From NCBI RefSeq assembly GCF_003696345.1, contig NZ_RFLX01000015.1, forward strand, positions 1 through 64,000: DNA of 64,000 bases. The letters run 5' to 3'. This DNA comes from Teichococcus wenyumeiae (GTDB lineage Bacteria; Pseudomonadota; Alphaproteobacteria; Acetobacterales; Acetobacteraceae). This document shows positions 16,130 to 24,479 of this stretch, one piece after another. The notes beneath the pieces are model-generated. The model was given only the letters and a program-made list of their open reading frames with translations, was not told where the DNA came from and made no database searches. Positions within the stretch are counted from its first letter, which is position 1, and the number at the start of each line of letters is the position of its first letter. Made by a program: the position numbers and the translations under genes.

Positions 16130-16333
16130 ATGGCTATCGGCACCGTTAAGTGGTTCAACACGACCAAGGGCTTCGGCTTCATTCAGCCCGAGGACGGCTC
16201 CAAGGACGTCTTCCTGCACATCTCCGACGTTCAGCGCGCCGGCATGGACGTTCGTGAGGGCGACAAGCTCTCCTACGACGTCCAGAGCGGCCAGCAGGGC
16301 AAGGTCTCGGCCTGCAATCTGCGCCAGGCCTAA
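16130..16333 (+). CDS. CspA-family cold-shock protein
   Basis: A 67-residue OB-fold protein that binds single-stranded RNA or DNA. It carries both RNA-binding motifs, GTVKWFNTTKGFGFI (RNP1 is KGFGFI) and DVFLHISD (RNP2). Length and sequence are standard for alphaproteobacterial CspA proteins, which melt RNA secondary structure during cold shock or stationary phase. The gene has its own predicted promoter (15964-15992), a leader of about 130 bases with a hairpin, and a strong terminator downstream, so it is probably monocistronic. The ribosome-binding site (CGGAAT) is weak, which suits leader-controlled translation. Confidence 0.95.
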   Translation: MAIGTVKWFNTTKGFGFIQPEDGSKDVFLHISDVQRAGMDVREGDKLSYDVQSGQQGKVSACNLRQA

Positions 16334-16342
16334 CCAAGGGTT

Positions 16343-16391
16343 GAGCGGCCATATGGCCGCTCCCCAATGCCACCGCAGCGCTCGCGCTGCG
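16343..16391 (+). promoter_or_regulatory. two tandem stem-loops after the cold-shock gene
   Basis: GAGCGGCCATATGGCCGCTC at 16343-16362 is a perfect 20-base palindrome. CGCAGCGC/GCGCTGCG at 16374-16391 is a perfect eight-base-pair stem with a two-base gap. Neither has a T-tract. They lie between the stop codon and the intrinsic terminator at 16401-16433 and probably stabilise the mRNA 3' end. Confidence 0.5.
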
Positions 16392-16400
16392 ATGGGTTTG

Positions 16401-16433
16401 AGCCTCGGCTGGAGATCCAGCCGAGGCTTTTTC
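16401..16433 (+). terminator. intrinsic terminator of the cold-shock gene
   Basis: GCCTCGGCTGG and CCAGCCGAGGC form an eleven-base-pair stem with a short AGAT loop, followed at once by TTTTT. This is a textbook rho-independent terminator, about 70 bases after the csp stop codon. Confidence 0.9.
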
Positions 16434-16647
16434 TGTGCCTTCAGATCCGATCCGGCCGCGCCTCGCGCGTGAGCCCCGCCTTGCGCCTTCTGCCAATGGG
16501 CACGACCCACCGCTACTCCCTGCGCCTGGCCCGCCATCTTCAAGCACTTGGTGCAATGGCCATCGTGGGCACAACGCGCCATGGCTCGCGCAGTGGTGGA
16601 TTGCTGGCTCCAAGACTGGCCCGGTAGGCTGGTTCTCTACCCAGGCG

Positions 16648-17751
16648 ATGCCGCAGCGCCCATCCCATGTGAGAGTGCTCCATTTGATTGAACAGTATGG
16701 CTGGTCTGACACCCTGCGGCTGGCCTTTGAGCCGCATGCGCGCGCCGGCCATGTCCCAGGACGTATCGTCGTCCAGCAACGTGAAGCGCATCTGGTGGCC
16801 ACGGCTGGCGGCAACTTGAGCGCCAGACTTTCCGGCCGCCTGCGCCACGAGGCTCGGGAGGCGGGCCATCCGGCTGCCGGCGATTGGGTGGCCCTGTCGG
16901 TGAAAGCCGGCGAAGATAAAGCCACCATTCATGCCGTCCTGCCTCGCCGTACAGCCTTCGTACGCCGCGCAGCCGACAGCGTGCAGACGCTGCAGGTCAT
17001 CGCCGCCAATATCGACGTTGTTTTCGTCGTCACCTCCATGAATGCCGACCTCAATCCACGCCGGCTTGAGCGCTTTCTCGCGGCTGCCTGGCAGAGCGGG
17101 GCACGGCCGGTGGTGGTGCTGACCAAATCCGACCTGTGCGAGCAACCCGAGAGCCTGGCCGCCGAGATCGCCACCCTGGCGGCGGGCTGCCCGGTGCTTG
17201 TTGTTTCGGCGCGCCAGGATCATGGCCTGGGCGGCCTGCGGGATCACATTGCGCCGGGCGAGACCTGTGTGCTGATCGGCTCATCGGGCGTCGGCAAATC
17301 CACCCTGGTGAATGCCTTGCTGGGCGAAGAGCGGATGGCGACCCAGGACATCCGCGCGGCGGATGCCAAGGGGCGTCACACCACCAGCCATCGCCAGCTC
17401 GTCCTTCTTCCTGGCGGCGGGATGATCCTCGATACGCCCGGCATACGCGAAGTGGGCCTGGTCGAGGCGGATGAGGGTCTCAGCACGGTCTTCGACGACA
17501 TAGAAAACCTGGCGCTGAATTGCCGCTTTCGCAACTGCGGACACAGCAGCGAGCCGGGCTGCGCGGTACACGCCGCACTGGACGAGGGCACCCTCGACGC
17601 CGGCCGCTGGGCGCATTTCCAGAAGCTGAGCCAGGAACTGGCATCTTCAGCACTGATGAAATCCCAGGTGGTGCATGAGGTCGAGCGCCGGCGCCTGGCT
17701 CTGCTGCAAAAGACCTATCGTACGAGCAAGAGAGATCTGCGAAGCCTGTGA
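16648..17751 (+). CDS. rsgA: ribosome small-subunit maturation GTPase RsgA
   Basis: Circularly permuted GTPase of 367 residues that checks 30S assembly. Order seen: an N-terminal OB domain (about 30-110, ending in PRRTAFVRR), the G4 motif TKSD, the G1 P-loop GSSGVGKSTLVN, the switch region KGRHTTSHRQLVLLPGGG, and G3 DTPGIREVGL. The C-terminal zinc knuckle follows, with Cys/His ligands in CRFRNCGHSSEPGC. The permuted G4-G1-G3 order is diagnostic. ATG 16648 gives the usual length, although no strong ribosome-binding site is visible; an earlier start would run back through the csp terminator. The gene stands alone between the csp gene and the convergent Psp-like operon. Confidence 0.95.
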   Translation: MPQRPSHVRVLHLIEQYGWSDTLRLAFEPHARAGHVPGRIVVQQREAHLVATAGGNLSARLSGRLRHEAREAGHPAAGDWVALSVKAGEDKATIHAVLPRRTAFVRRAADSVQTLQVIAANIDVVFVVTSMNADLNPRRLERFLAAAWQSGARPVVVLTKSDLCEQPESLAAEIATLAAGCPVLVVSARQDHGLGGLRDHIAPGETCVLIGSSGVGKSTLVNALLGEERMATQDIRAADAKGRHTTSHRQLVLLPGGGMILDTPGIREVGLVEADEGLSTVFDDIENLALNCRFRNCGHSSEPGCAVHAALDEGTLDAGRWAHFQKLSQELASSALMKSQVVHEVERRRLALLQKTYRTSKRDLRSL

Positions 17752-17917
17752 TTCCAGGCCGGCGCCCGGCCACGAATGCCCTCACCGGCCGCAGATGCTG
17801 AACAGAACGATGCACACCACCAAAGACCGTGCTCGGCCTGGCATCCCTTGCCTTGCCAAGCCGTTTGCAAATCCGCCAGGACAAGGGATCTCAGGCCGAG
17901 CTTGGTGAGCGGGTGTC

Positions 17918-18718
17918 CTAATCTGCTCCGGAGATGCGCCGCTGGGTGCCCTGCTTCTGCCGGATTGCCGCCAGCCGGTCGCTGAGGTTGGTTGGAGCCG
18001 GCAGGCGGCCCGCCGCCGCGTCCATGGCGGCGGCGATATTCGGGTCGTCCTTCTCTGGCTGCGTGGGAGTCAGAAGTTTGGCCTTGGCGTTGGCGGCCTC
18101 CGCCTGTGCCAGGTCCCGGGCGGCAGCGTCCCGCATCGACTTCAGCGCCACGCTCAGGCCACTGGTGGCGCCGCTCAACCCCGCAGCCTGGCGCGCGGCC
18201 TCGGCACGGCGTTCCGCAGCCTGCCGCTGCGCATCCGCGCGCGTCATGTCCCGCTGTGCGCGCACCAGCTCTGAGCGCGCGGCTTTCAACTTGCTGCCGG
18301 CCTGCTCGTAGGTTTGCTGCAGCATGTTCAGGAAGTCCTGCGCATCGGCCGCATCCTGCTTCTCCCGCTCCACCTCGGGAGCCATCTCTTCCAGCATTAT
18401 CAGAAGCGTGCTGAGCGAGCGTTCCAGCTCACCCTTCTGGGTCGGATCCGTCGCCGCCTCCGCGCGGCTCTGGAGCTGCTCGGCGGCGGCAAGGCGCTGC
18501 TGCGACAATGCCTGGATGGTGTCGGCCTCGCGCTTCTCCCGCTCGTAAGCCTGGCGTGCCTCGGCAACCTGCAGGCCCAGTTGGTCGAGGTGCTGCTCCA
18601 TGGTCCGCAGCTCCGCCTCCGTGGCGGATTTCGGGTCCCAGCGGACGATGGCTTCCACGGCATTGTTGACGGCCTGGTCGGTCTTCACGCCGACGAGGTT
18701 CCGGATAAAGGCAAGCAT
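17918..18718 (-). CDS. PspA/IM30-like coiled-coil protein (YjfJ type)
   Basis: Protein of 266 residues, almost entirely helical and rich in Ala, Glu, Gln and Arg, with heptad repeats from about 50 to 200. The amphipathic start (MLAFIRNLVG) and long coiled coil match the PspA/IM30 superfamily, ESCRT-III-like proteins that assemble on stressed membranes. Its neighbours identify the subgroup: with DUF350 and DUF2491 it reproduces the E. coli yjfJ-yjfK-yjfL set. AAGGGAGA precedes the start at 18718. It is the last gene of the operon, 26 bases after the DUF350 stop. The role in membrane repair or stress is inferred from family. Confidence 0.78.
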   Translation of the reverse strand: MLAFIRNLVGVKTDQAVNNAVEAIVRWDPKSATEAELRTMEQHLDQLGLQVAEARQAYEREKREADTIQALSQQRLAAAEQLQSRAEAATDPTQKGELERSLSTLLIMLEEMAPEVEREKQDAADAQDFLNMLQQTYEQAGSKLKAARSELVRAQRDMTRADAQRQAAERRAEAARQAAGLSGATSGLSVALKSMRDAAARDLAQAEAANAKAKLLTPTQPEKDDPNIAAAMDAAAGRLPAPTNLSDRLAAIRQKQGTQRRISGAD

Positions 18719-18744
18719 GGCGATCTCCCTTCTGATTGTTCCGA

Positions 18745-19158
18745 CTAGCCAGCCATGGCGCCGGCGTTGAGCAGCGCCACCGCGAGCTGCACGCCCACCA
18801 GCAACCAGGCGGCGGCGATATTGCCGGCCTCGATCATGCCGCGCAGGCCACGGATCAGCAGCGTGGCGGCGACAAAGGTCAGCAGCTGCAGAACCAGCGC
18901 CACCAGACCCCAAATGAGGATGTCGAGCGAGAAGCGGCTTGTCGCCAGCGTGGCCGCCAGGGGAATGGCGAGGGCCACCACGCTGCCCGCCAGCACGATG
19001 CCGCCGGCGGCATTGCCCGCGCGAACCAGCCGCATCTCATGAAACGGGGTGATGGCCATGTACACCGCCACACCCACGATCAGCAGCGCCAGGGTCAGTG
19101 CGAACTGCACCACGAGAACGGGCAGGCCTTCTTGCAGGGTGACGAGGATCACGTCCAT
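18745..19158 (-). CDS. DUF350 membrane protein (YjfL type)
   Basis: Integral membrane protein of 137 residues with four hydrophobic segments (about 10-32, 46-66, 75-97, 110-132), organised as two similar halves as in DUF350 proteins. E. coli YjfL, encoded beside PspA-like YjfJ, is the best-known relative. The biochemical role is unknown; conserved association with PspA-like proteins points to membrane stress. It lies between the DUF2491 gene (29 bases upstream) and the PspA-like gene (26 bases downstream) in a minus-strand operon. Confidence 0.82.
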   Translation of the reverse strand: MDVILVTLQEGLPVLVVQFALTLALLIVGVAVYMAITPFHEMRLVRAGNAAGGIVLAGSVVALAIPLAATLATSRFSLDILIWGLVALVLQLLTFVAATLLIRGLRGMIEAGNIAAAWLLVGVQLAVALLNAGAMAG

Positions 19159-19187
19159 GTTGTCGCTTCATCCTTCGCTGCGGTGGT

Positions 19188-20873
19188 TCAGGCCAGTGAC
19201 AGGGAGGCTGGATTGATGTCCAGCCCGGCACGGATCTCAACCCAGGCCTGCCCGCTATCTTCGACAGCGGAGACCAGGATGTATTCCGTCTGGGGGGCAG
19301 GCATGGCGAGGCCCGTGGGTGCGGCATAAAGCATGCTCTGGCTGGCGATGGTCCGATGGCCAGAGGCTGAATCGACCTCTTCGACCAGTTGCCGCGGCTG
19401 CACGCGTGACTGGCCGGGCGACCAGGCCCGGGCATAAATCTTGCCATCCTTGGTCTGGAACTCGGGCCAGCCGATCATGCCTTCCCGCGGGTCCAGCCAG
19501 GCGCCCCACTCGGCTTCATCGGCCGGCGTGACCTCATCGAGCAACGCGAAGTAGCGGCATTCGTCCGGCTCGTTGTTCTCGCCGAGATGCAGTTGCAGCA
19601 TGGCCCTGTCGCCCGGCAGGTACAGGCGCACCAGCCCGCCTGGTACGTCGCCGCCGATGCGGCCGACCTCCTCCACACTGATCATCTCGCCTGCACCGGG
19701 AGGGCTGGACAGATGCGTGGCCCCCGCTGCCAGCAGGAACGGCGTCGGGTCTATCGCCAGTGTCATCCCCACCCGGAAGCGGGATGGCACATAGCCTCCG
19801 CCGGACGTCTTGTGGCGCAGCATGTTGGCCCCGCTGGCCAGAGTTCCGCCCTGCCCCATTCCACCTGCTCCGCTTGGCTGGCTTCCGGCGGAACGCGGGC
19901 CGCTGCGGCGGCGCCAGGCCAGGACCGCCAGCAGGCCGCCCCCCAACACCACCACGCCGACCACCGAGGCGGGAAGGCCCTGACCGCCCTGCTCAACCGG
20001 CACCAAGCTGGGCGTGCGCCGGTCAGGTAGCTCGGCACCCTCGGCACCGGTGGCGACCTCCGCCGGCACATCGGGCGGCAGGTAGCTGGGGTCGCGCGGC
20101 TGGTCGCTTTTCTCAGCGATCCGCCGGTCGAGGTCCTCCAGCTGGGCACGCACCTCGGGGTCGCTCTGGGCGCGGCGCTCGGCTTCCTGCCGCCACTCCC
20201 GGTAGCCTGGGTCGTCCTGATGGTTCCGAAAGAAGTCGGAGTGGCCCGGGCGATTCAGCGTGCTGAACAGAAACCAGAGAAAGGCCGCGTCCCAGATGCC
20301 GAAGGAGCGCGGGCCACTGAGCACGGTGCCCGGGATGCGCCAGCCGCGGTCACGGTACCAGCCGCCGTAATTGGTGCCGGGCGCCGTGCGATACCCTCCG
20401 GCATAGCCGCCGCCCGGGAAGCCGGAACCACCACCCCGGGGATCTCTCGAGGGCGCCGGGGATGGGATGGGTGCCGGGCGTGCCGCGCGCTCGGCGGCGG
20501 CCTGGTTCTCCCGCATCCTGCGCAGGGCATCGGCCGCCTGGGCACGGTTGTAGCTGCGGTCGCCGGCCGAGGCCCCGCCGCCGTAGGGTGTGCTCGTGCC
20601 GCCGGAACGTGGCAGCGCATAGCCCCCGGAAGAGGGGGTACGCGGCCGGGCATAACTGCCGGAGCCACCCACGGACGGCGTGCGGAAGGAACCGCCGGGG
20701 CGGGAATAGCCGCCGCTGGAGCGGGGCCGCGCCTCCGCGGGCGCGCTGAAGCCCGCCACGCCGGCAGATAAAGCCCCAGCCGACAGGGCCAGTGTCACCG
20801 GCAGCGACGAGGTGCTCCCCGGCCCTTGCAGCAGCAGCAGGCTTAGCAGGCCTACCGGCAGACGTGCGCTCAT
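19188..20873 (-). CDS. DUF2491 (YjfK-like) membrane protein with Gly-rich N-terminal extension
   Basis: Protein of 561 residues. After a hydrophobic N-terminus comes a region of about 130 residues rich in Gly, Ser, Arg, Pro and Tyr with imperfect repeats (RPRTPSSGGY, SRPGGSF). A Trp-rich patch (YGGWYRDRGWRIPG) and a charged helix follow. There is one transmembrane segment near residue 310 (ASVVGVVVLGGGLLAVLAW). The last 210 residues are DUF2491-like (IDPTPFLLAAGATH, ISVEEVGRIGG, YFALLDEV, and a WPEFQTKDGK patch). E. coli YjfK is about 220 residues, so the N-terminal half is an addition. The start at 20873 has AGGAG at proper spacing; the Met at 20894 does not. Role unknown, probably envelope stress. 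Confidence 0.75.
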   Translation of the reverse strand: MSARLPVGLLSLLLLQGPGSTSSLPVTLALSAGALSAGVAGFSAPAEARPRSSGGYSRPGGSFRTPSVGGSGSYARPRTPSSGGYALPRSGGTSTPYGGGASAGDRSYNRAQAADALRRMRENQAAAERAARPAPIPSPAPSRDPRGGGSGFPGGGYAGGYRTAPGTNYGGWYRDRGWRIPGTVLSGPRSFGIWDAAFLWFLFSTLNRPGHSDFFRNHQDDPGYREWRQEAERRAQSDPEVRAQLEDLDRRIAEKSDQPRDPSYLPPDVPAEVATGAEGAELPDRRTPSLVPVEQGGQGLPASVVGVVVLGGGLLAVLAWRRRSGPRSAGSQPSGAGGMGQGGTLASGANMLRHKTSGGGYVPSRFRVGMTLAIDPTPFLLAAGATHLSSPPGAGEMISVEEVGRIGGDVPGGLVRLYLPGDRAMLQLHLGENNEPDECRYFALLDEVTPADEAEWGAWLDPREGMIGWPEFQTKDGKIYARAWSPGQSRVQPRQLVEEVDSASGHRTIASQSMLYAAPTGLAMPAPQTEYILVSAVEDSGQAWVEIRAGLDINPASLSLA

Positions 20874-20942
20874 CCCGACAGGGCTCCTAGCCATTCATGG
20901 GCTGCTGTTGGCCGCGCCACCGGTCTTGCCGGCCGTGCACGG

Positions 20943-21161
20943 TCAATCTTCCGGCGGAATGGCCTTCTTCACATCCTCATTTATTCCGGAAATGGCGTGA
21001 CGCATGGCCGCCATCAGGCGGGCCGCTTCCAGCGCACTCAGGACCAGGAAAGGTGCGTCTCTTTCTTCCTTCATCTCAATAACAACAAAGCCGTCACGGT
21101 TGGCGAAAGCTCTGAGTTCCCCGTGAAAAGGATCGTCATGCGGGTGTACAATCTCAGCCAT
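20943..21161 (-). CDS. 72-residue protein heading the Psp-like operon
   Basis: Small soluble protein of 72 residues (start MAEIVHPHDDPFHGE, end DVKKAIPPED) that I cannot assign to a family. A strong ribosome-binding site, AAGGAGG, lies seven bases before the start at 21161, and the sequence has plausible alternating strands (GFVVIEM, PFLVLSALEAARLM). It lies 69 bases upstream of the DUF2491 start, on the same strand, and would be the first gene of the stress operon. E. coli has the unrelated-looking yjfI (DUF2170) at the same place. Its position suggests a regulator or adaptor, but there is no direct evidence. Confidence 0.65.
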   Translation of the reverse strand: MAEIVHPHDDPFHGELRAFANRDGFVVIEMKEERDAPFLVLSALEAARLMAAMRHAISGINEDVKKAIPPED

Positions 21162-21455
21162 GGCTGCCTCCTTGCAGCCAAACGCCCACAGTCCCTCACA
21201 GTTTTCCAGCCTAACAATGCTTACATGCCTCTTTGCAAGCCCGATCGGCACGATGATCTTCACATCGCGTGCCAGATGAGCGGCAGGGTGGCAACGGATA
21301 CTCACTGCGGTCGCCGCGATCTGGCCGGCCGTTTCTTTTCTGACCCAGAGATGGCCCGCGGATGGAAGCCTGTCGTTGGGTACTTCCCCTGCCCTGGCGC
21401 TCCCGCCGCCGGAACAGCAAGATGGCCGACATCTGACGGTGCGCGGGAGAAAGCT

Positions 21456-22460
21456 ATGGTCATCGAGACACGCAGGTTCGGTCCGAATGGGATGTCCACA
21501 TCGCTGCTCGGCTTTGGCTGCGGCGGGGTCGGGGGCCTGATGGTTCGCGGTGCGGTCGCGGACCAGGAGCGTGCCATCGCCCGTGCGCTCGAAGCCGGCA
21601 TCAACTACTTCGACACTGCCGTGCAGTACGGCAACGGCGCCTCGGAACAGAACCTGGGTAACGCCCTGCGGCGGCTCAAGGCCAAGGATGTCCTGGTCGG
21701 TACCAAGGTCCGGCTGCGGTCGGACGAGTTCGGCAACATCGCCGCCGCTGTGACGGCATCCCTGGAGGGCAGCCTGCGGCGCTTGCAGCGGGATCAGGCG
21801 GACATCTTCTACCTCCACAACGAAGTCACCCTGCACGGCGGCGGCGAGAACCTGAGCGTGAGCCAGGTGCTGGAGGAGGTAGTGCCCGCCTTCCAGGCGC
21901 TTCAGGCCGCCGGCAAGCTGCGGCTGCCCGGCTGGACGGCAGTCGGGGAAACCGAGGCCTTGCACCGGATCGTCGACGCCGGGTTCTTCGGCGCGGCGCA
22001 GGTCATCTATAATATGCTGAACCCCTCGGCTGGCGCCGCCTTGCCCGCGGGCTACCCGGCGCAGGATTACGGGCGGTTGCTTGACCGCATGCGGGAGGCA
22101 GGCATGGGCGCGGTCGGCATCCGTGTCCTGGCCGGAGGGGCCCTGAGCGGCTCCACCCAGCGCCATCCCGTCGCCAGCCCGCCACCGGAGCCGATGGGTT
22201 CGGGACGTTCCTATGAGGACGATCTGAGCCGTGCTGCCCGGCTGATGCCGCTGGTGGAGGAAGGCTTCGCCGCCTCTCTGCCGGAAGCCGCCATTCGCTT
22301 CGTGATCAGCCACCCCGCGATGGGGACGGTCCTGGTCGGCATGGCCAGCGTGGAGGAATTCGAGACAGCGCTGGAGGCCGTGCTGAAGGGCCCCTTGCCG
22401 CGGGAGGCACTCCAGCGCGTGGCCGAACTCACCGCTGGCTTTCCTGGCGAAGGCCACTAA
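21456..22460 (+). CDS. aldo/keto reductase
   Basis: NAD(P)H-dependent oxidoreductase of 334 residues with a TIM barrel. The catalytic tetrad is complete: Asp53 and Tyr58 in YFDTAVQYGNG, Lys84 in GTKVRL, and His121 in YLHNEV. The C-terminal IRFVISHPAMGTVLVGMAS is the usual cofactor-binding region. GGGAGAAAGCT precedes ATG 21456. It reduces a carbonyl to an alcohol, or the reverse; the substrate cannot be told. It diverges from the small gene of the Psp-like operon across 294 bases, and no other gene is evidently co-transcribed with it. Confidence 0.9.
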   Translation: MVIETRRFGPNGMSTSLLGFGCGGVGGLMVRGAVADQERAIARALEAGINYFDTAVQYGNGASEQNLGNALRRLKAKDVLVGTKVRLRSDEFGNIAAAVTASLEGSLRRLQRDQADIFYLHNEVTLHGGGENLSVSQVLEEVVPAFQALQAAGKLRLPGWTAVGETEALHRIVDAGFFGAAQVIYNMLNPSAGAALPAGYPAQDYGRLLDRMREAGMGAVGIRVLAGGALSGSTQRHPVASPPPEPMGSGRSYEDDLSRAARLMPLVEEGFAASLPEAAIRFVISHPAMGTVLVGMASVEEFETALEAVLKGPLPREALQRVAELTAGFPGEGH

Positions 22461-22596
22461 GCCAGGGAAGCAGGCTTCAGGCGGCCTGCCAGGCGGGTGG
22501 AAACGCCGCCACACCCAACGCGGCGGCATAGGTGCCCGGCACCCAGCGGTTGGCGACGTAGTTTCCCGGCGGCCCGCCCTTCGGTAGAAGGCGGCC

Positions 22597-23019
22597 ATGG
22601 ACAACAGCATGGCGGCCCAGCCCTACAGCAAGCTCAAGGGCGACCCCTATCGGGCCTATGAGGAACTGCCGGGAGAGGTGCGCCGTGCCTTGCAGGAAGC
22701 CCTGGTGGACTGGTGTCCCCTGCGCATCCGCGAATGGCATCAGCACCTGCTGCAGCGGCAGCGTCTGCGGCCGGCTCAGGCGGCCTCCTATCTGGTCCAG
22801 ACCATCCGCAGCCAGGATCACGCCGAGGTCGCCGCCTTCGCGAAGACATGGTCGAGCGGCGCCCAGGCCTATCCTCACCTTGCCGCTGGCGCGACGCTGC
22901 AGCGTTACGTGGGGGCAGACGGCATTCCCGCCGCTGAGCCCCTTCGCCTCCCTCCGGCGAAGGCGCAGCCCAAAGCGCGGGTGAAGCGCCCGAAAGGCAG
23001 CCGCCGCCGTCGGCGTTGA
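22597..23019 (+). CDS. small basic protein, possibly DUF6525-like
   Basis: Protein of 140 residues. The centre (DPYRAYEELPGEVRRALQEALVDW followed by a Trp-containing helix) follows the pattern 'D-x-Y-x-x-LP-x-E-x-R-x-x-L-x-x-A-x-x-x-W' seen in small alphaproteobacterial DUF6525 proteins; the match is from memory and tentative. The C-terminal 30 residues are strongly basic (AKAQPKARVKRPKGSRRRRR), which could bind nucleic acid. Codon use is like that of the neighbours. It stands alone between the aldo/keto reductase and a convergent TctC gene. Confidence 0.55.
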   Translation: MDNSMAAQPYSKLKGDPYRAYEELPGEVRRALQEALVDWCPLRIREWHQHLLQRQRLRPAQAASYLVQTIRSQDHAEVAAFAKTWSSGAQAYPHLAAGATLQRYVGADGIPAAEPLRLPPAKAQPKARVKRPKGSRRRRR

Positions 23020-23356
23020 GGGCGGGGCCACAGCCATCCGGTCGTCCCGCGGGCGCCGCGGCCTGGGTCGTCGATCTCTTCGTGACGGGTGGCTTTAGTC
23101 CAAGGACATACAGGCTGGGACGCGGATCGCCACAGGAACCGCAGCGTAACATGTGGGAAGAGGCGCGCTGCGCTGACTGAGCCGCTCACTAAGGCTGCAA
23201 TGCCTCAGAGGAGCCATGGGTGCCGGCCACGGACAGAAGACCGGATCTGGTGACGCGGCACCACAACGGGACTGCTGCCAAGGAACCATTACGGGCTGGC
23301 CCCAAGGCTGCCTGCTCACCTCCCCGCACCAGCGCCGTCTGGAGGCTGCGCGCCGC
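23020..23356. other. 337-base intergenic stretch, nothing recognised
   Basis: This gap lies between two convergent genes. I see no gene, remnant, RNA or clear terminator in it. Confidence 0.5.
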
Positions 23357-24358
23357 TCATTCCAGCCTGACGCCGGTGGTCTCCACCACCTTCTTCCAGC
23401 GTTCCACATCTGCGGCGATCTGGCGGGCGAAGACTTCCGGCCGGTCGGCTACCGGCTTGGCGCCGGCCGCCGCGAACTGCTCCTGCACGCCGGGCTTGCG
23501 CACGGCTTGCACGACGGCGGCCTGGATACGCTCCACGATGGCGGCGGGCGTGCCAGCCGGTGCCAGCAGGCCGAACCAGCCGGAGACCTCGTATTCCGGC
23601 ACCCCGCTCTCAGCCACGGTCGGCAGGTCCGGCGTGCCGGGCCAGCGCTCCGGCGTGGTGACAGCCAGCGCGCGTACGTCGCCCGACTGGATCATGCCCA
23701 TGGAAGACGGCAGGTTGTCGAAGCCGACCTGGATGGTGCCCGCGACCAGGTCGGTCAGCATGGGCGCGGCGCCCTTGTAGGGCACATGGGTCATCCGGGT
23801 GCCGGTCATCGCCTGCAACAGCTCGGCGCTCATGTGGGGCGAGCCGCCGGGGCTCGTGGAACCATAGTTCAGCTTGCCCGGATCGGCCTTGGCCAGAGCC
23901 AGCAGCTCGGCCAGGCTGCGGACCGGCAGCTTCGCGTTGACGATGACGACGTTGGGCGTGCTGGCTACCACGGTGATCGGCGCGAAATCCTTCACCGCGT
24001 CATAGGGAAGGTTGGCCTGCAGGGCCGAGTTGATGCCATGCGAATTGGCGGTGCCCATCAGCAGCGTGTAGCCATCGGGCGCCGATTTCGCCACGGCGGA
24101 TGCCCCGATGGCACCGCTGGCACCGGCACGGTTATCCACCACGAAGGGCCGGCCAAGCTGCTCGCTCAACTGCTGCGCGATGATGCGCGCGACGATGTCC
24201 GTGGTGCCGCCCGGCGGATAGGGCACGATGATGCGCACCGGCCGGGAGGGATAGGGCTCCGTGGCGTGGCCCTGCCCCACCCCCACCGGCAGGAGGAGGC
24301 CCATGGCCCCGAGCGCCCGGCCGAGGAAGCGGCGCCTGTTCAATGGCATGCTTGGCAT
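23357..24358 (-). CDS. Bug/TctC-family periplasmic binding protein
   Basis: Tripartite-tricarboxylate-type receptor of 333 residues. A twin-arginine signal (NRRRFLGRALGAM) ends near residue 31, followed by the family start YPSRPVRIIVPYPPGG. Landmarks are FVVDNRAGASGAIGASAVAKSAPDGYTLL, LPYDAVKDFAPI, GSTSPGGSPHMSAE, HVPYKGAAP, and a WFGLLAPAGTP hinge. Bug proteins bind carboxylates or other small anions for a TctAB permease or a signalling role, and no tctA or tctB gene is present nearby. It is transcribed 121 bases after the small AtuA-like gene on the same strand, so it may deliver the compound that the AtuA proteins process. Confidence 0.9.
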   Translation of the reverse strand: MPSMPLNRRRFLGRALGAMGLLLPVGVGQGHATEPYPSRPVRIIVPYPPGGTTDIVARIIAQQLSEQLGRPFVVDNRAGASGAIGASAVAKSAPDGYTLLMGTANSHGINSALQANLPYDAVKDFAPITVVASTPNVVIVNAKLPVRSLAELLALAKADPGKLNYGSTSPGGSPHMSAELLQAMTGTRMTHVPYKGAAPMLTDLVAGTIQVGFDNLPSSMGMIQSGDVRALAVTTPERWPGTPDLPTVAESGVPEYEVSGWFGLLAPAGTPAAIVERIQAAVVQAVRKPGVQEQFAAAGAKPVADRPEVFARQIAADVERWKKVVETTGVRLE

Positions 24359-24479
24359 GAGGACGTTTCCGTTCTTGTTCTTTAAACGCATCCGCCTGCG
24401 CCACCGCGGGGTGCGGCGGCGCAGGTCTCCGGGCGTGGCGGCGGGCATGTTCCTGCCCTTCCGCCCATGCTGTCGCGGT

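Noticed and set aside
17757-17771. GGCCGG-CGC-CCGGCC hairpin after rsgA as a terminator
   Set aside because: The stem is strong but there is no T-tract, and short GC palindromes are frequent in this DNA.
22477-22590. Minus-strand peptide 'NYVANRWVPGTYAAAL', resembling the start of an aldehyde dehydrogenase
   Set aside because: Only a dozen residues fit, it is at the end of an open frame rather than at a start, and nothing further matches.
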